From contig OZ007506.1 in the NCBI GenBank assembly GCA_963931865.1, positions 7,656,451 through 7,720,450 of the forward strand: 64,000 nt of DNA, given 5' to 3'. This document shows, piece by piece, positions 38,389 through 49,638 of this stretch (positions are counted from its first letter, which is position 1; each line of letters starts with the position of its first letter). Under the pieces are notes generated by a model that was not told where the DNA came from, ran no database searches, and worked only from the letters and a program-made list of their open reading frames with translations. This stretch comes from Axinella damicornis (Eukaryota; Porifera; Demospongiae; Axinellida; Axinellidae). Both the position numbers and the translations under genes were made by a program.

Positions 38389-38588
38389 NNNNNNNNNNNN
38401 NNNNNNNNNNNNNNNNNNNNNNNNNNNNNNNNNNNNNNNNNNNNNNNNNNNNNNNNNNNNNNNNNNNNNNNNNNNNNNNNNNNNNNNNNNNNNNNNNNNN
38501 NNNNNNNNNNNNNNNNNNNNNNNNNNNNNNNNNNNNNNNNNNNNNNNNNNNNNNNNNNNNNNNNNNNNNNNNNNNNNNNNNNNNNNNN
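38389..38588. other. Assembly gap (200 N)
   Basis: Exactly 200 N. A round number suggests a placeholder, so the true size is unknown. Frames drawn through it are meaningless. Confidence 0.99.
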
Positions 38589-38638
38589 AATTACACACTT
38601 CACTTCCTGTCTTCACTTCCTGTCTAGGGTTAATCAAA

Positions 38639-39052
38639 ACTAGAGGTGCTCAGCAGAGCACGTACCCGTGCGCAACTTTGACTTGACAGCTATAAGCTTA
38701 GGCCTACCACCGATAATTCATACAGCATGCACGATCAGCTAGCTAGGCCACGATTTACAGCGCTATCAGCATGCAGAATGAGATACCGTAAGTTGCGGCA
38801 GTAATGTTAGAAATAGGGTGTGGTCAAGTTGTATAAATTAGAAGCACGACTTTCACGCAGCTTTTCTCAGCCTCTCGAGTAGATCTCTGGTCTGTGAGTT
38901 ACGTAGACGCTAGTATTTTCTGAATTCTGACACTTCTATCCCGAAATAAGCCTTCAACAAGGCCTTCACTGCTCAAACCGCTCTACATCTATGGACAGAC
39001 TGACAGACACAAACCGATCACTCTACCCCCTGCTGCGCATGCGCACGGGGTA
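38639..39052. repeat. Dispersed repeat R5, copy 1
   Basis: From AACTAGAGGTGCTCAGCAGA to CTGCTGCGCATGCGCACGGG it matches 55787-56192 in inverted orientation, with scattered differences. No coding capacity was seen. It sits just right of the gap. Confidence 0.9.
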
Positions 39053-39673
39053 ATGATGGTTGTGAAACATAAGCTGTACAAGACTTACAGGAAGTGATAC
39101 TTCCTTCTGATGAGATTCATCTCAGATGAATCTCATCCCAAATGTGAAGCCTCTCAGAGCCCAGCTGGCACATCTACAGGCATTGTGTATGACACTGGCA
39201 CAACCCACCACAGAATTGGATCAAGGGTTAGCACTGCATCTCAGCCGAGAACCACAGTGGCCTACCGGCTTAAGCTGAATGGAAGAAAAGCACTCTAAAG
39301 AATGAGTGATGGGAGCAGAATAGACTAGTGCCACAGGGAGACCTAAGCCTTGGCAGGAAAGAGGCAACGGGCCAGGAGACACAACAGACAGTGAAATTTC
39401 AATCAGCTTAAACACATTCACCAGAGATTTTAACCTGAATGCCCATATCAAATGATGGTTCAGTGTTGGGAGGTCTCTCTTCTGAGCAGCATGGTACAAG
39501 TTCGTACATGAGACCATGCGCAAAAGAGTGAGCTACAATCACCAGGTGCACCTAGTAGTACCGTCTCCTGGAAACACATAACAGTGATTACCTGCTGTGT
39601 TGAAGTCAGCTGCCCCCATTAGTTTCCTACATGTTGCAACATGCATATCTGTATTATGTTGGCATGAATACCA
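39053..39673. other. Unassigned sequence
   Basis: A short perfect palindrome AGATTCATCTCAGATGAATC lies at about 39113. Plus- and minus-strand frames (39110-39523) overlap and neither has support. Confidence 0.4.
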
Positions 39674-39870
39674 ATTTTTTTATTTTTTTTATTTTTTCTC
39701 TATACGAGTTTTACACCCATGCACACAGAGTGATTGGTGTAAGGATAAAGCCACCTAGCCATGAGGCTAATACCTGGAGAAAAACCCTTCCTAGGTGCAA
39801 CTGGTGGGACTCGAACCTGTGGCCTCTCACACCACAGTCGAGTGCTTTAACCACTTAGCCACACAGTCAC
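39674..39870 (-). mobile_element. tRNA-derived SINE
   Basis: On the minus strand the head has an A-box-like TGTGGCTAAGTGG and a perfect B box GGTTCGAGTCCC about 50 bp later. A tRNA-unrelated body with AGCCTCATGGCTAGGTGGCT follows, and the element ends in an A-rich tail (AAAAAATAAAAAAAATAAAA). Pol III promoter boxes plus an A-rich tail define a SINE. The cloverleaf arms pair badly, so it is not a functional tRNA. No target duplication was identified. Confidence 0.8.
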
Positions 39871-40027
39871 ACGTGCTCTGTACGTAGGTAGGAGTAGTTG
39901 GAATCTGCCAAAGTTTGTGACCGAGATGCAATAATTTTTAATCACTTCAACCAGGGTAGGTCTTCCTCAAGGTGTTTTGTACCCTGTATTCCCCTCTACG
40001 TTTACTCACTGTATATACTTACAGTGA

Positions 40028-40480
40028 GAGGAGGGAGATGTGAGGAAGTGACAATGAAGAGACGGAGAGGGACAGGGGAGGAGGGAGGAGAGAGGAGGGA
40101 GGAGGGAGGAGGGAAGAGGGAGGAGGGAGGAGGGAGGAGGGAGGAGGGAGAGGGAGGGGGAGGAGGGAAGAGGGAAGAGGGAAGAGGGAGGAGGGAGGAG
40201 AGAGGAGGGAAGAGGGAGGAGGGAGGAGGGAGGAGGGAGGAGGGAGGAGGGAGGAGGGAGGAGGGAGGAGGGAAGAGGGAAGAGGGAAGAGGGAGGAGGG
40301 AGGAGGGAGGAGGGAAGAGGGAAGAGGGAGGAGGGAGGAGGGAGGAGGGAGAGGGAGGGGGAGGAGGGAAGAGGGAAGAGGGAAAAGGGAAGAGGGAGGA
40401 GGGAGGAGGGAGTAGGGAAGAGGGAAGAGGGAAGAGCGAGGAGGGATAGGGAGGAGGGAAGAGGGAGGAAGGAGCTTTAC
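40028..40480. repeat. GAGGGA-type purine-rich simple repeat
   Basis: About 450 bp of GGGAGGA and GGGAAGA units. Frames over it encode artefactual Glu/Gly/Arg or Ser/Pro runs. Confidence 0.97.
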
Positions 40481-40524
40481 GCCATTTTACGAGTGCAAAG
40501 ATGAATCCAAAGGTGGCCTGAGTC

Positions 40525-40615
40525 ACTACCCTGGTTTTGTTCTTCGGTTGTTGTTGACAATAATACATGGCCGCTCTTGTATTATTGTCAACAAAAGCTG
40601 AAGAACAAAAACGGT
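40525..40615. repeat. Short inverted repeat
   Basis: GTTTTGTTCTTCGGTTGTTG...TTGACAATAATAC and its imperfect complement surround ATGGCCGCTCTT. A small foldback structure; no boundaries found. Confidence 0.7.
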
Positions 40616-40737
40616 GTAGGCCGGCTAAGTACAACTGGCAACGAGCCAATTACTGACTGACTCAACATATAGACAAAGAGGCTGATTACTTTAACCACAT
40701 GTGCATGCCCTCATGTTCAGATCCCCAGAAATGAGTA

Positions 40738-40981
40738 CATGTGGGTGGTTCAAGTAAAAACTGTACCTTAATGATATTCATTTTCCAGTCAATTAAGGTG
40801 GGTGTGTCTTTCTGTCTTTGTGCACTGATTATATATGCAAGTTAACATTATCGATATGCAAGTTAACTACGTAGCTGCACATTCACAGGTGAGGACAGCC
40901 ATTTGTATTCCTTTGTCTCTGACGCTATAAAAATTTATTTCAAAAACATAAGGTACCGTTTTTACTTGAACCACCCACACA
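40738..40981. mobile_element. TA-flanked element, intact reference copy
   Basis: CATGTGGGTGGTTCAAGT and complement of TGTGTGGGTGGTTCAAGT, bordered by TA on both sides, 244 bp. It is the uninterrupted homologue of 15260-16068, inverted, and shows the empty TTAA site at 40768-40771. Confidence 0.88.
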
Positions 40982-40984
40982 TAC

Positions 40985-41155
40985 TGAAGATTTCAGGCTG
41001 CTTGTCCGAGATCATAAGTATGGCTATGGAAATGGCCTTTGCACTTGAAACCTGAGCTGGAAATTACTGTGTGTTCGTTAGAGTGATTTTGTGCTCGTTT
41101 ACAGGCAAGACACCTACACCATGTAAAGGGCGAAGGCGCACACTTGCTCATCAGT
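40985..41155. repeat. Dispersed repeat R6, copy 1
   Basis: TTTCAGGCTGCTTGTCCGAG to CAAGACACCTACACC matches 42622-42835. The interior GGCCTTTGCACTTGAA block is conserved. Function unknown. Confidence 0.75.
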
Positions 41156-42432
41156 GCACATGCGCTGAAACTGGATGGACAAGCTCTTCAGTATCTGTAC
41201 CTGAGAGAACATTGCAGGATGTAGTCAGCCTGACTGTGGGGGTGGTATATACACATACATACACACACAAGAGGATGTTTCCACTTCCTTTCAAACATAC
41301 AAACTCTTAAGAACTCTGGCTTCCAAATTAAAGAGTAAAAATGAAATTTTATCACTTGTTAAATATTTAACATGTGGACAGGACACGCTATTCAAAAGGC
41401 CCCCAAAATAAACATTGGCTTCCCCAAAGGGAGTCTTGCATGTGACCTCTCAGCAGGTCCTGCTTCCATTTTAGGCACTGCAGGTCAGTGCAGGACTGGT
41501 TTGATGGTGAAGTAATTAATACGGGGGGGGGGGGGGGGGGTTCCTGGTTTTGAAGGCATATTGCATATTATTCTGTACACATAACACAACATGTATTGCG
41601 TATGTGTATGTTGAGCTCTAATTTTTTCCATGAGGTCAAGTATCTTGTGAGGGAGGAAGCCGAGAACAGTTTAACAGCGTGCAAATTTTACAATCGTTAA
41701 AATCTCAGTCAAAACTGGTCCCATGGTAATTTCGTACATAATAACTAATCACAATTAGGGAGCCACACCCACTTTCTCACATGTTTTCAAAAAGACCACA
41801 ATAGTTGTGGTCTTTTTGAAAACATGTGAGAAAGGTAGATGGGACCAGCAAGGGCTGTAAACACGCCCACTGTTGCTTTTGTTGGTCACGTGTAGAAATT
41901 ACTGGCCGAACTGGGAAATATCCATGCATGGATACTGCAGAATTTCAGGTGTGTGATCACTGTGCATGCCATGGACGCCTGCTGGATTGGCTCAATTAGT
42001 CTACAGTACACTGTGGCTAAATTACTATAGTTCAAGTGGTACTCTATGGTCTGTTAGCATGAACCCTGCACCCAGCTCACTGTTCATCACCTATTCAACA
42101 AGGAAAACAAACTACTGCCAAATCCCAATGGCACATCAGCATAAGTCTAAATAGAGCCCACCAAAAACTTTCTGAGGGGGCTAGCATCTGAATTTTTTTT
42201 TGGTGCATGTATTACATAACGTATGAGAAAAGTTTTTATTGCCCTCTAACTGCCAAACTAAACAAGCTTTAGGCTTCAAACTTGGAGGCTTTACTAATAC
42301 CCTAAGGCCTACATGCACCAAAAAATCAGATTGCCCGCCCCCTCAGAAATCCTTTTAGTGGGCTCTATTGAAAATGTGCCATTACGCACTCCTTCACTAA
42401 CATGCTTTTTCTATTTTCAGCAAGGGAAATAG
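41156..42432. other. Probable intron or intergenic DNA
   Basis: It contains a G-run (41523-41540) and a near-perfect palindrome at 41772-41835 (TTTCTCACATGTTTTCAAAA / complement). An inverted pair lies around 42150-42365 (AGAGCCCACCAAAAACTTTC / complement of AAAGGATTTCTGAGGGGGCG), probably another small foldback element. No gene was recognised. Confidence 0.5.
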
Positions 42433-42541
42433 TAGTCTCGTTCCCAGACCGTTTATCCAGCGCGTGTATCACTTCCAGTATAACGCGCGCGATACTAAAA
42501 GTGATCCGTGCTGGGGTTGGTTGGGTCTGGGACCGAGACTA
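42433..42541. mobile_element. 9-bp-TSD palindromic MITE, 109 bp
   Basis: TIR subtype TAGTCTCGTTCCCAGACCG and complement, flanked by perfect GGGAAATAG copies (42424-42432, 42542-42550). Confidence 0.94.
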
Positions 42542-42621
42542 GGGAAATAGTTAGTCTGTAGTGCAGCACATCTACTTGCTAGACTTATATACAGCAGCTA
42601 CTAAGGTTGATGAGTACTGTA

Positions 42622-42835
42622 CTGAGGGTTTCAGGTTGCTTGTCAGAGATCCATTCAAGAAATAACCGCATGCGCATAAGTATGGCCATGGAAACGGCCT
42701 TTGCACTTGAAGCCTAAGCTGGGGATTGCAAATTACTTGGTGTTTGTTAGAGCGATTGTGTGCTCCTTTATGGGTAAGACACCTACACCACATAAACGAC
42801 AAAGGCACACTCTCTCGATCAGTCCTGAAATCTTC
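42622..42835. repeat. Dispersed repeat R6, copy 2
   Basis: Same order of blocks as 40985-41155 with an extra insert (TTCAAGAAATAACCGCATGC). It lies beside the candidate exon at 42928. Confidence 0.75.
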
Positions 42836-42927
42836 AAGCAATAGATATTCTTTTGCTCTGCCAAATTCTGATCAATTAGATTTTCTCCCCAGCTCCGTAG
42901 GGTTTGTAAACATAAACAGTTTCATAC

Positions 42928-43235
42928 CTTGAAGTTAGAAATCTAACTGCGACATGTTCAGGATCAATTTCATCAACGTGTGTAGAGTTCCCACTCTCTG
43001 TGCTTTCTTCCGCTTGATCTTCTTCGCCATCAAGTGCAGCTAGCTGCACACTCTCAGCATCCAGTGACTCGGGGATGCTGTGCAGATGAGATTCAGTTTT
43101 AAAAGGTTCACGGTGATCGTCTAATGCAGGTGTCTTCTGTTTCCTAGGAGACAGGGAGGTCTTTTTTCTTGGCATGTGGATTTGAGGAATGAAGGATGAA
43201 ATGTCCGTACCACTTTGGATCATGTCCTCCATTTT
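42928..43235 (-). CDS. Candidate upstream exon with start codon
   Basis: An open minus-strand segment begins at an ATG at 43232, just after an acceptor-like TGCACAG, and ends at a strong donor (TTCAAG/GTATGA). It encodes about 101 residues, with a basic patch (PRKKTSLSPRKQK) followed by an acidic region (DGEEDQAEESTESG). That composition fits the N-terminus of a DIDO1-like protein. It ends with two bases of a codon, while the next known exon at 35931 needs one, so they cannot be joined directly. At least one exon must lie between, or this belongs to another transcript. A (CA)n run in sense orientation sits just before the acceptor. Confidence 0.5.
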
Positions 43236-43250
43236 CTGTGCACCACTGTG

Positions 43251-43251
43251 A

Positions 43252-43299
<48 letters not shown>
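43251..43299. repeat. (GT)n microsatellite
   Basis: A GT run directly next to the acceptor of the exon at 42928-43235. In transcript sense it is (CA)n. Confidence 0.95.
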
Positions 43300-43300
<1 letters not shown>

Positions 43301-43419
43301 ATTACTACATCCATCCCCAATAAAACTAAGCCCTAAAGATTGTGTGCATGAATTTATGTGAACATGTTTGTATGGTGAGCGCATTTGAAAGATGTACACA
43401 TGTGAGCTATGGGGCTGTG

Positions 43420-44035
43420 AACAAGTGAGCACTGAGCTGTGCATGTGTGAGTTATGTGCGTGTGTGCTGAGTGGTGAGTGTGTGCTGAGTGGTGAGTGTG
43501 TGCGAGCTGTGCACATGTGAGTTAAGTGTGAGCTATGTGCATGTGTGATGAGTGGTAAGCGAGTGTGTGTGAACTGTGCATGAACTGTGCATGTGAGCTA
43601 CGTGTGAGCTATGTGCATGCTATGTGCATGCGTATAGTAGTGAGCCTGTGTATAGTAGTGAGTGTATAGTAGTGTGAGCTATGTGCATGCGTATAGTAGT
43701 GAGTGTATAGTAGTGTGTGTGAGCTACGTATAGTAGTGAGTGTATAGTAGTGTGTGTGAGCTACGTGTGAGCTATGTGCATGCGTATAGTAGTGAGTGGT
43801 GTGAGCTGTGCACATGCGAGCAATGTGTAAGCTACACATGTGTGAGTGTGTGTATGTATGTGAGCTGTGCACATGTGAGATAGCTGCAGTGTGTGAGCAT
43901 GGTGCATGTGTGAGCATGGTGCATGTGTGAGCATGGTGCATGTGTGAGCATGGTGCATGTGTGAGCATGGTGCATGTGTGAGCATGGTGCATGTGTGAGC
44001 ATGGTGTATGTGTATGAGCTGTGAGCTGTGCACGT
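43420..44035. repeat. TGTGAGC-rich minisatellite
   Basis: Degenerate TGTGCATGTGTGAG units, an AGTGTATAGTAGTGTG block (43635-43795) and seven near-identical GTGAGCATGGTGCATGT units (43895-44010). Long minus-strand frames over it are artefacts of the period. Confidence 0.93.
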
Positions 44036-45540
44036 CCTATAATTGTGTGTGTGGTGTGTGTCCAAATATGCTGACTGACTACATGTGTCAATATTGAGGT
44101 CATACACTTCACACCTAGTAACCACACAAACTCCAGGTTAGTAATTAGTTTTGGGAATAATAGATGCAGTATAATAATCATGACAATAATTTTGGTGGCC
44201 AGTGTCTACTGCACATCCAGATTTGGGAATAATGGTTACAATCTAGAATTAAGACTAGAGGCCAGTGCTGTCGCACTGACATGTGGACTTCAATACGCCC
44301 ACAGCATTTCCAGAGATTATTTTCAACCTCTAGAGCACCTAATTTTTAGGTCTGTTGAGCTTAAAACTGCTCCCAGTGGTCATTTCAGCCAGATATGTAA
44401 ATCTAACCACACCCATGAATTAAATGCCAACCTGGCGTAGCTGACTTGCCTGGTGGAAATTGAGGCCCTACAAGGTGAGATGGCTTGTTTCTAAGTCCAT
44501 TTATGCCAGAAAGGACAGAAATGGCCCTCCCAACCAAGGAATTTCTTTCTACAACCAAGCACAGACATGGCCACGCTATTGCAGAGGAAATTGCCATAAG
44601 TGACAACAATTATGAAGCTAAGCCTTACGACCTGATATGAAGTCATTGGTCTGGAAAGGGTTAATAGCCTGACTAATAACCTGATGCTCTTGCATAAGCT
44701 TGCAGCATGATTCAGGAGTGCATTACAATAGCATGCTACAACCGTGATACCAGGAGCCCTCATAAGCTCCTGGTGATACTGTAGATTCAGTTCTGTTCAA
44801 AAGTTGTGTAACGCGTAAGCGATTGCATAATGTTATTCATACACACACGTATGCAGCATACGTTGTAATGAAATTCATAGTCAAGTGCAGCGCTGCATGG
44901 ACACCGTACGTTATGCATTATGCGTTAGGCTTTCGCGCCAGGGAATAGAATAATAGGGAAAGGTAATCAGTGACATGTCTAGTTGCACCTGTGGCATTGC
45001 ACCTGCAGAGTTCATTGCAATGTGCAACCTATGCTGTTTGCACAGGAACACAATAGCAGCGTTTGTGGTAGCTATGAACCTCACCCAAGGTGCATCGGAT
45101 ATCACCACGGTAACAAGTACATACCATATGGCAAGGGCAGAGGACTGCCAGCCTGGCATGGGAAGATTAGGAAAGCTACAGAAGGAAATGTCAGTTTCAG
45201 AATGCAGAACTAGTTTCAGAAGGCAGACAGGAAATGACTACTAAATGAGGGATCAGGCTGCTCTATGAGGAAACCTACTCCATAACATCCACCTTCATTC
45301 CCTAATTTCATGGAAGTAAACTAAGTGTCATAGGAATTGACGTGTAAAAATAGAACGCGGGGGAGCTATGATGTCATGCTTGTACAACTACAGCCGACAC
45401 AGCATATCAATTATTTTTATGACGTCATGCTTCTGCAACTTGTTACCAGGTTGTACATGATGTCCTTCTTCTGCAGTTACCTCATGCTTCTGCAACTAGT
45501 GCTATTCTCAGCCTCCATGGGAATGAGTCTGCTGAGGTCA
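44036..45540. other. No gene recognised
   Basis: The stretch 44410-44660 is a diverged relative of the repeat at 20085-20440 and ends in GGAAAGGGTTAA. A duplicated ATGACGTCATGCTTCTGCAA motif lies at about 45365-45500. Plus-strand frames at 44975-45244 have no support. Confidence 0.45.
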
Positions 45541-45551
45541 CGCATGTACTG

Positions 45552-45760
45552 TTGATTTCACTTCGCTTCGAACGTGCGTATTCCGTGCCAAGTTTAGCGG
45601 CAAGAACTTCTGCGGGTGGAGCTTTACGGAAATCGCACAGCCTGGAATACGCTGGAGTCCAGAAGCTGCGGGCACATTGCGGGAGTGTCATATTTGCAGA
45701 ACACAGTTTCCGTGAAAGTCCACGGAATACGCATGTTCGAAGCGAAGTGAAATTGACAGT
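45552..45760. mobile_element. Small inverted-repeat element
   Basis: GATTTCACTTCGCTTCGAAC then a GTGCGTATTCCGTG block, and the complement at the right end, about 36 bp each, enclose about 135 bp. Nearest outer bases GTACT/AGTAC are palindromic, so the exact border is unclear. Confidence 0.75.
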
Positions 45761-45834
45761 ACCATGTGTCCCACCCCTGTTCCCATGTACCCCCACCCCT
45801 GTACCACCAATGAAGTTGCAGATCAAATAAGGTA

Positions 45835-46075
45835 AGATGACCAGGTCCATTTCTTGGGGGAATAGGAATACTCTTAAGGTGCCGGCTACTAGGCCCAGTC
45901 TTTGAGGGAATGAGAATGAGTCTGTTAACGTCATGTATGGTAGATACCAGGCCCATTTCTTGAGGGGAGGGAATACTGCTAGGCCCATTCCTTGAGGGGA
46001 GGGAATACTGGTGATGGTTACTAGGCCCATTTCTTGGGGGAATGGGAATGAGTCTGTTAAGGTCATAAATAAAAA
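45835..46075. repeat. Imperfect tandem repeat
   Basis: Units of about 30-60 bp with TAGGCCCATTTCTTGAGGGG and GGGAATACTG recur five times. Confidence 0.85.
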
Positions 46076-46484
46076 TGGCAGCTGACCTGACTCTGCCTGG
46101 TCGGCCTCACAGACCATGTACATGTACATGTACTGAACTTGTAGAAGTACTAGACATGATTCAATTGTCCCAACATGGCCAGCTTGTATTACCTGATTAG
46201 GGACACACCAAAAACAAGTCAAACCAGCTGGCCAAAATACAGGGCAGAGTGGTCAGGATAATTGGCCCAGGTGCCACCAGCTAGTTGAAACCTACACCCA
46301 CAACTGATAAATGCAGCAACAATCCAGCAAACTTGCTTTTCAAAGGTGATTGTCAATTACTGCAGATTTAGATAATCAATAACTACACTGTTGATACCTA
46401 GCTGCATTAGGCACCTGTAATTATTATGCTCAAGAATTATAATCGTGTCTACAATTCAATCAATTATGCTTTCACATGCTATTG

Positions 46485-46736
46485 TAGCCCCGTTCCCAGG
46501 CCTGAGAGAGGGAGGAGAAAGGGCCTGGTTTCCACTGCATGCGCATGCGCTTAATTATCCATAACCGAAACACGTATTCATAAGGGGGCAGGTGCATATG
46601 ACGTCTATGCTCTGATGTAACGAGTGTACAGACATAATCAAATGTCTGTGGTGCCAGTGGAATTATTAAGCGCATGTGCAAACAGTAGAAACCAGGCCCT
46701 TTTCTCCTCCTTGTCTCAGGGCTGGGAACGAGGCTA
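46485..46736. mobile_element. 9-bp-TSD MITE, 252 bp
   Basis: TAGCCCCGTTCCCAGGCCTG and complement, with the same GGGCCTGGTTTCCACTGCAT subterminal region as the 610-bp copy at 22685. Flanks ATGCTATTG and ACGTTATTG agree at 7 of 9 positions, so the insertion is probably older. Confidence 0.88.
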
Positions 46737-46984
46737 ACGTTATTGATGATCCCAAATCCCCTTGCTTAGGTCGTTTGGTTTTGGCACACACAGTGTATCT
46801 GACAACAAAAGAGCAGCACTTTGGATGCTAGTAGTACTACTGGTGATAGAAGAAAGAGAAGTGGGTGAATCACTTCCGGGCTCAGCACCACTGACAGTGA
46901 AACACACCATCACTGATTCACTGCACACATACACGAGGCTACTGTAGACACTGCCTACTCTACTTCCATATATGGTCTGCATGT

Positions 46985-47580
46985 GCCATTTTTGCTCCAT
47001 TGTGTGTGTAGTTATGTATACTCAGGGGAATTAGATGCACTCCAAAGTACCAAAGTATCAGAGTATTCAAGCCAAGTACTGGTATACCAACTGGAAACTA
47101 CAGAGCAAGAATGTTGGTGGCACACCACACTGCACAGCCATGACGCTCATCTACTAGATGCATGTGTGACACTGTGGTTTCATAGGCCTGCCTCCAGATC
47201 CTCCTGGGGCCTGACATGGGTAGGACCAGTCCATTGTGCCTAATAAATTCCCTTTGTGCTATGCTCACACTCCTGGTCATATGACCTATTTGGTCTTTAC
47301 CATATGACCAAAATAATTATGCTCCCCATGCTTCCATTCATCAACATAAGACCTTAGTTTAACACACCCCAACACTGAAGCAAATGTGTGAATTAGGTCA
47401 TGTGCAACATGTGGTCTTACCAGGCCTGTCTCCATGACACCAGTGACTGATAGGTACAGGCATGGGTTGGACTAGTTCCATTGTGCTATGCCCACATTCC
47501 TGATCATATGACATATATATTGTGCTGTGATTCATTTTCCAAGCATGAATACAAACCGTTAAAGCCTCAAGTTCAGAGAA
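46985..47580. other. Diverged direct duplication
   Basis: Segments around 47180-47300 and 47420-47530 share TCCATTGTGC, ATGCTCACACTCCTGGTCAT-like and CATATGAC blocks. No gene was recognised. Confidence 0.5.
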
Positions 47581-47586
47581 CCAATA

Positions 47587-47990
47587 GACCTTATTCCGCA
47601 AAAATGATATTCCAGGTTTCCGTTGCTATGACAACAACAACAACCCCTTGTACCCATTGGTCACCATGCAGATAGGCTACATCCCAGATTTGAAGTAAAT
47701 AGGATGTATAGTGTCCGAGTTACAGCCTCTTGAACTTCAGAATTTCCCCATTGAAGCCCATACAAATGTAAGAATTTTTCTACTGGAGGTGCCTCCAGTA
47801 GAAAAATGTCAGATTTTGTATGGGCTTCAATGGGAAAATCTTGAATTTTGGGAGGCCATAACTTGGACACTATACATCCTATTAACTTCAAATCTGGGAT
47901 GCAGCCTATCGGCATGGTGACCAATGGGTACAAGGGTTTTTGTTGTCATAGCAACGGAAACCTGGAATTTCATTTTTGCGGAATAAGGTC
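47587..47990. mobile_element. 404-bp full-length palindromic MITE, TA-flanked
   Basis: Arms of almost 200 bp run from GACCTTATTCCGCAAAAATG to a centre GGAGGTGCCTCC and back. TA borders both ends within an extended CAATA...TATTG. Arms differ at scattered positions, so this is a genomic palindrome with some age and not a read artefact. Confidence 0.9.
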
Positions 47991-48179
47991 TATTGTAACA
48001 TATCCATAAGTGTTGTTTCAAGGGCCGTTTGTGATGAGGGTTGGAACTACAGTAAATTTGTAGTAGAAGTCTGTAGTAATCTGTAAGTAATCTGTAGTAA
48101 TTTCTAGTTAAGTCACCTTTACATAGCAACGAATGTACTAGCCTTGTTCCTTGGAAATAACTTGAAACTGCCTCTGTAA

Positions 48180-48410
48180 CGCACCTCCAAAGGGTTCCAC
48201 AATGGGAGACCCGGGTACGTTGTACTTGTGCACAACACAGACAGTGAATTTAATTAGTTCGACAAAATTTGGAGCACAAATCAGTACCCTATTCAGCGTG
48301 TGTGCATACACTGAGGCACTGCTCACCAATCACTAGGGGACGAAATTGGATCACAAATCAGTACCTCATGTAGCGTGTGCGTGCACTGCTCACCAATCAC
48401 CACACAGTAA
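48180..48410. repeat. Direct duplication of about 100 bp
   Basis: CACAAATCAGTACC, then GCGTGTG, GCACTGCTCACCAATCAC recur at about 48275-48330 and 48352-48405. Confidence 0.75.
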
Positions 48411-48885
48411 GAACTGGGGTTGTAAGGCAACACTGCAACTTGACAGCGGCATGGATAACTATGCCATGCCCTTGCTTGTATACTCGGCTTGTATACCTGG
48501 GTTGTATTCTTCACTTGCACACTAACATACATGCATACTTGGCTTCAGAAATGACAGTTGTACGAAGAGCTGTGAAGAAGCAAGGTTATTGCTCTTGGTC
48601 CAATTGTGGAACAAAACCACACCTTGATTTCTACTGGTGTCGGTACAGCACAGATTGTGCATCGAGTGTTGCTGCATGCAAACTATGCACGGGTAAGTGC
48701 TCTACTGGCACTTCTTGTTGGCTGGATTATTATTTTACTTGGCTTGCATGCATAGGTTGTACACTTGGCTTGCTGTGGTTTACACAAGGACACTGTCATA
48801 CATAATCACATGCTTATCACAGGAAATGGTTACATGTATAATCATATAGTGATAACAAGTTTCTATATAAAACGCCTATACCCTG
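48411..48885. other. No feature recognised
   Basis: A plus-strand frame at 48377-48805 is Cys/Trp-rich (CSWSNCGTKPHLDFYWC) but matches nothing I know and has no neighbours. I leave it uncalled. Confidence 0.3.
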
Positions 48886-48919
48886 AGAGTGCAATTATTT
48901 CTGTAATCTGCACTGCTTT

Positions 48920-48998
48920 CAGCCAATCAGCTGCTGATTACACTTTTTTTGCACTGGTACGAGTGCAAAAAAGTGTAATCACGAGCTGATTGGTTAAT
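48920..48998. repeat. Hairpin with 35-bp arms
   Basis: CCAATCAGCTGCTGATTACA then CTTTTTTTGCACT faces its complement across GGTACG. A likely foldback MITE core. Confidence 0.85.
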
Positions 48999-49638
48999 GC
49001 CGCAGCGGTTTCTACGTGGTTTCTAGGTTCGAACAGAAAAGTAAACAAACGATTATCGAGTGCATAAAGGTAGCTAAGCGTCATGGCAGAGGGTAGCTAC
49101 TGGTCAAATGAATTTTCCTGTCCCACTATTGCTGCGTTTCCTCATGAGAGCGTGTGCGAAAATACCGAAGATGTCGCTGGGGCGGGACAACTCATACTCG
49201 ACGCGACTGACACCGAAACTCGTACTCGACGGTCGCCGAACCGTGGACAATAAACAGCAAGGCGATGCTGCCACACCCACTGCTCCGCCTATAGTATACG
49301 AGCAATGCTTACCAGGTCCCAGCAGCGCCCAAGAGTTGCCACGCGGCCTGAAGGATACCAACAACCAACAACTGGGCCCGAACGGCGGTTTGAGACGGTG
49401 GCAAAAACAGCGTGGCATCACAGTAGCTACCACTGTGTGAGGCTAGTGCTGGCGACAATCAATTCAAGCATGCAGTACGCTACTACACAGCGTCAAGGAC
49501 CTCCTGCCTACATACATGATAGGGACTGATACCGGACTGATAGCTGCATCCGTGTCGTTGCATATACTTTGTGTGTACAGTTATTGCTGTATCAAAGATT
49601 CTTTGCTGTGCAAGTGATTGATAACCCAGTTTCTATAT

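Noticed and set aside
38184..38686. Frames crossing the run of N
   Set aside because: The gap length is unknown, so reading through it has no meaning.
39800..39870. Functional His tRNA gene
   Set aside because: The A and B boxes are present, but the anticodon and T stems pair poorly and a body with an A-rich tail follows, so it is a SINE.
40002..40649. Long frames rich in Glu/Gly/Arg or Ser/Pro
   Set aside because: They are translations of a GAGGGA simple repeat.
43609..44181. Minus-strand His/Thr-rich frames
   Set aside because: They come from TGTGAGC-type minisatellite DNA. No splice sites or conserved blocks were found.
46740..46905. Minus-strand exon-like segment with acceptor TTTCACTGTCAG
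   Set aside because: It is Ser/Thr-rich with a plausible acceptor, but there is no donor and it ends at a MITE flank. The evidence is too weak for a call.
49084..49440. Plus-strand frames starting MAEGSYWSNEF and MNFPVPLLLRF
   Set aside because: Two overlapping frames compete, both are short, and neither resembles a family I know. They could be a transposon relic.
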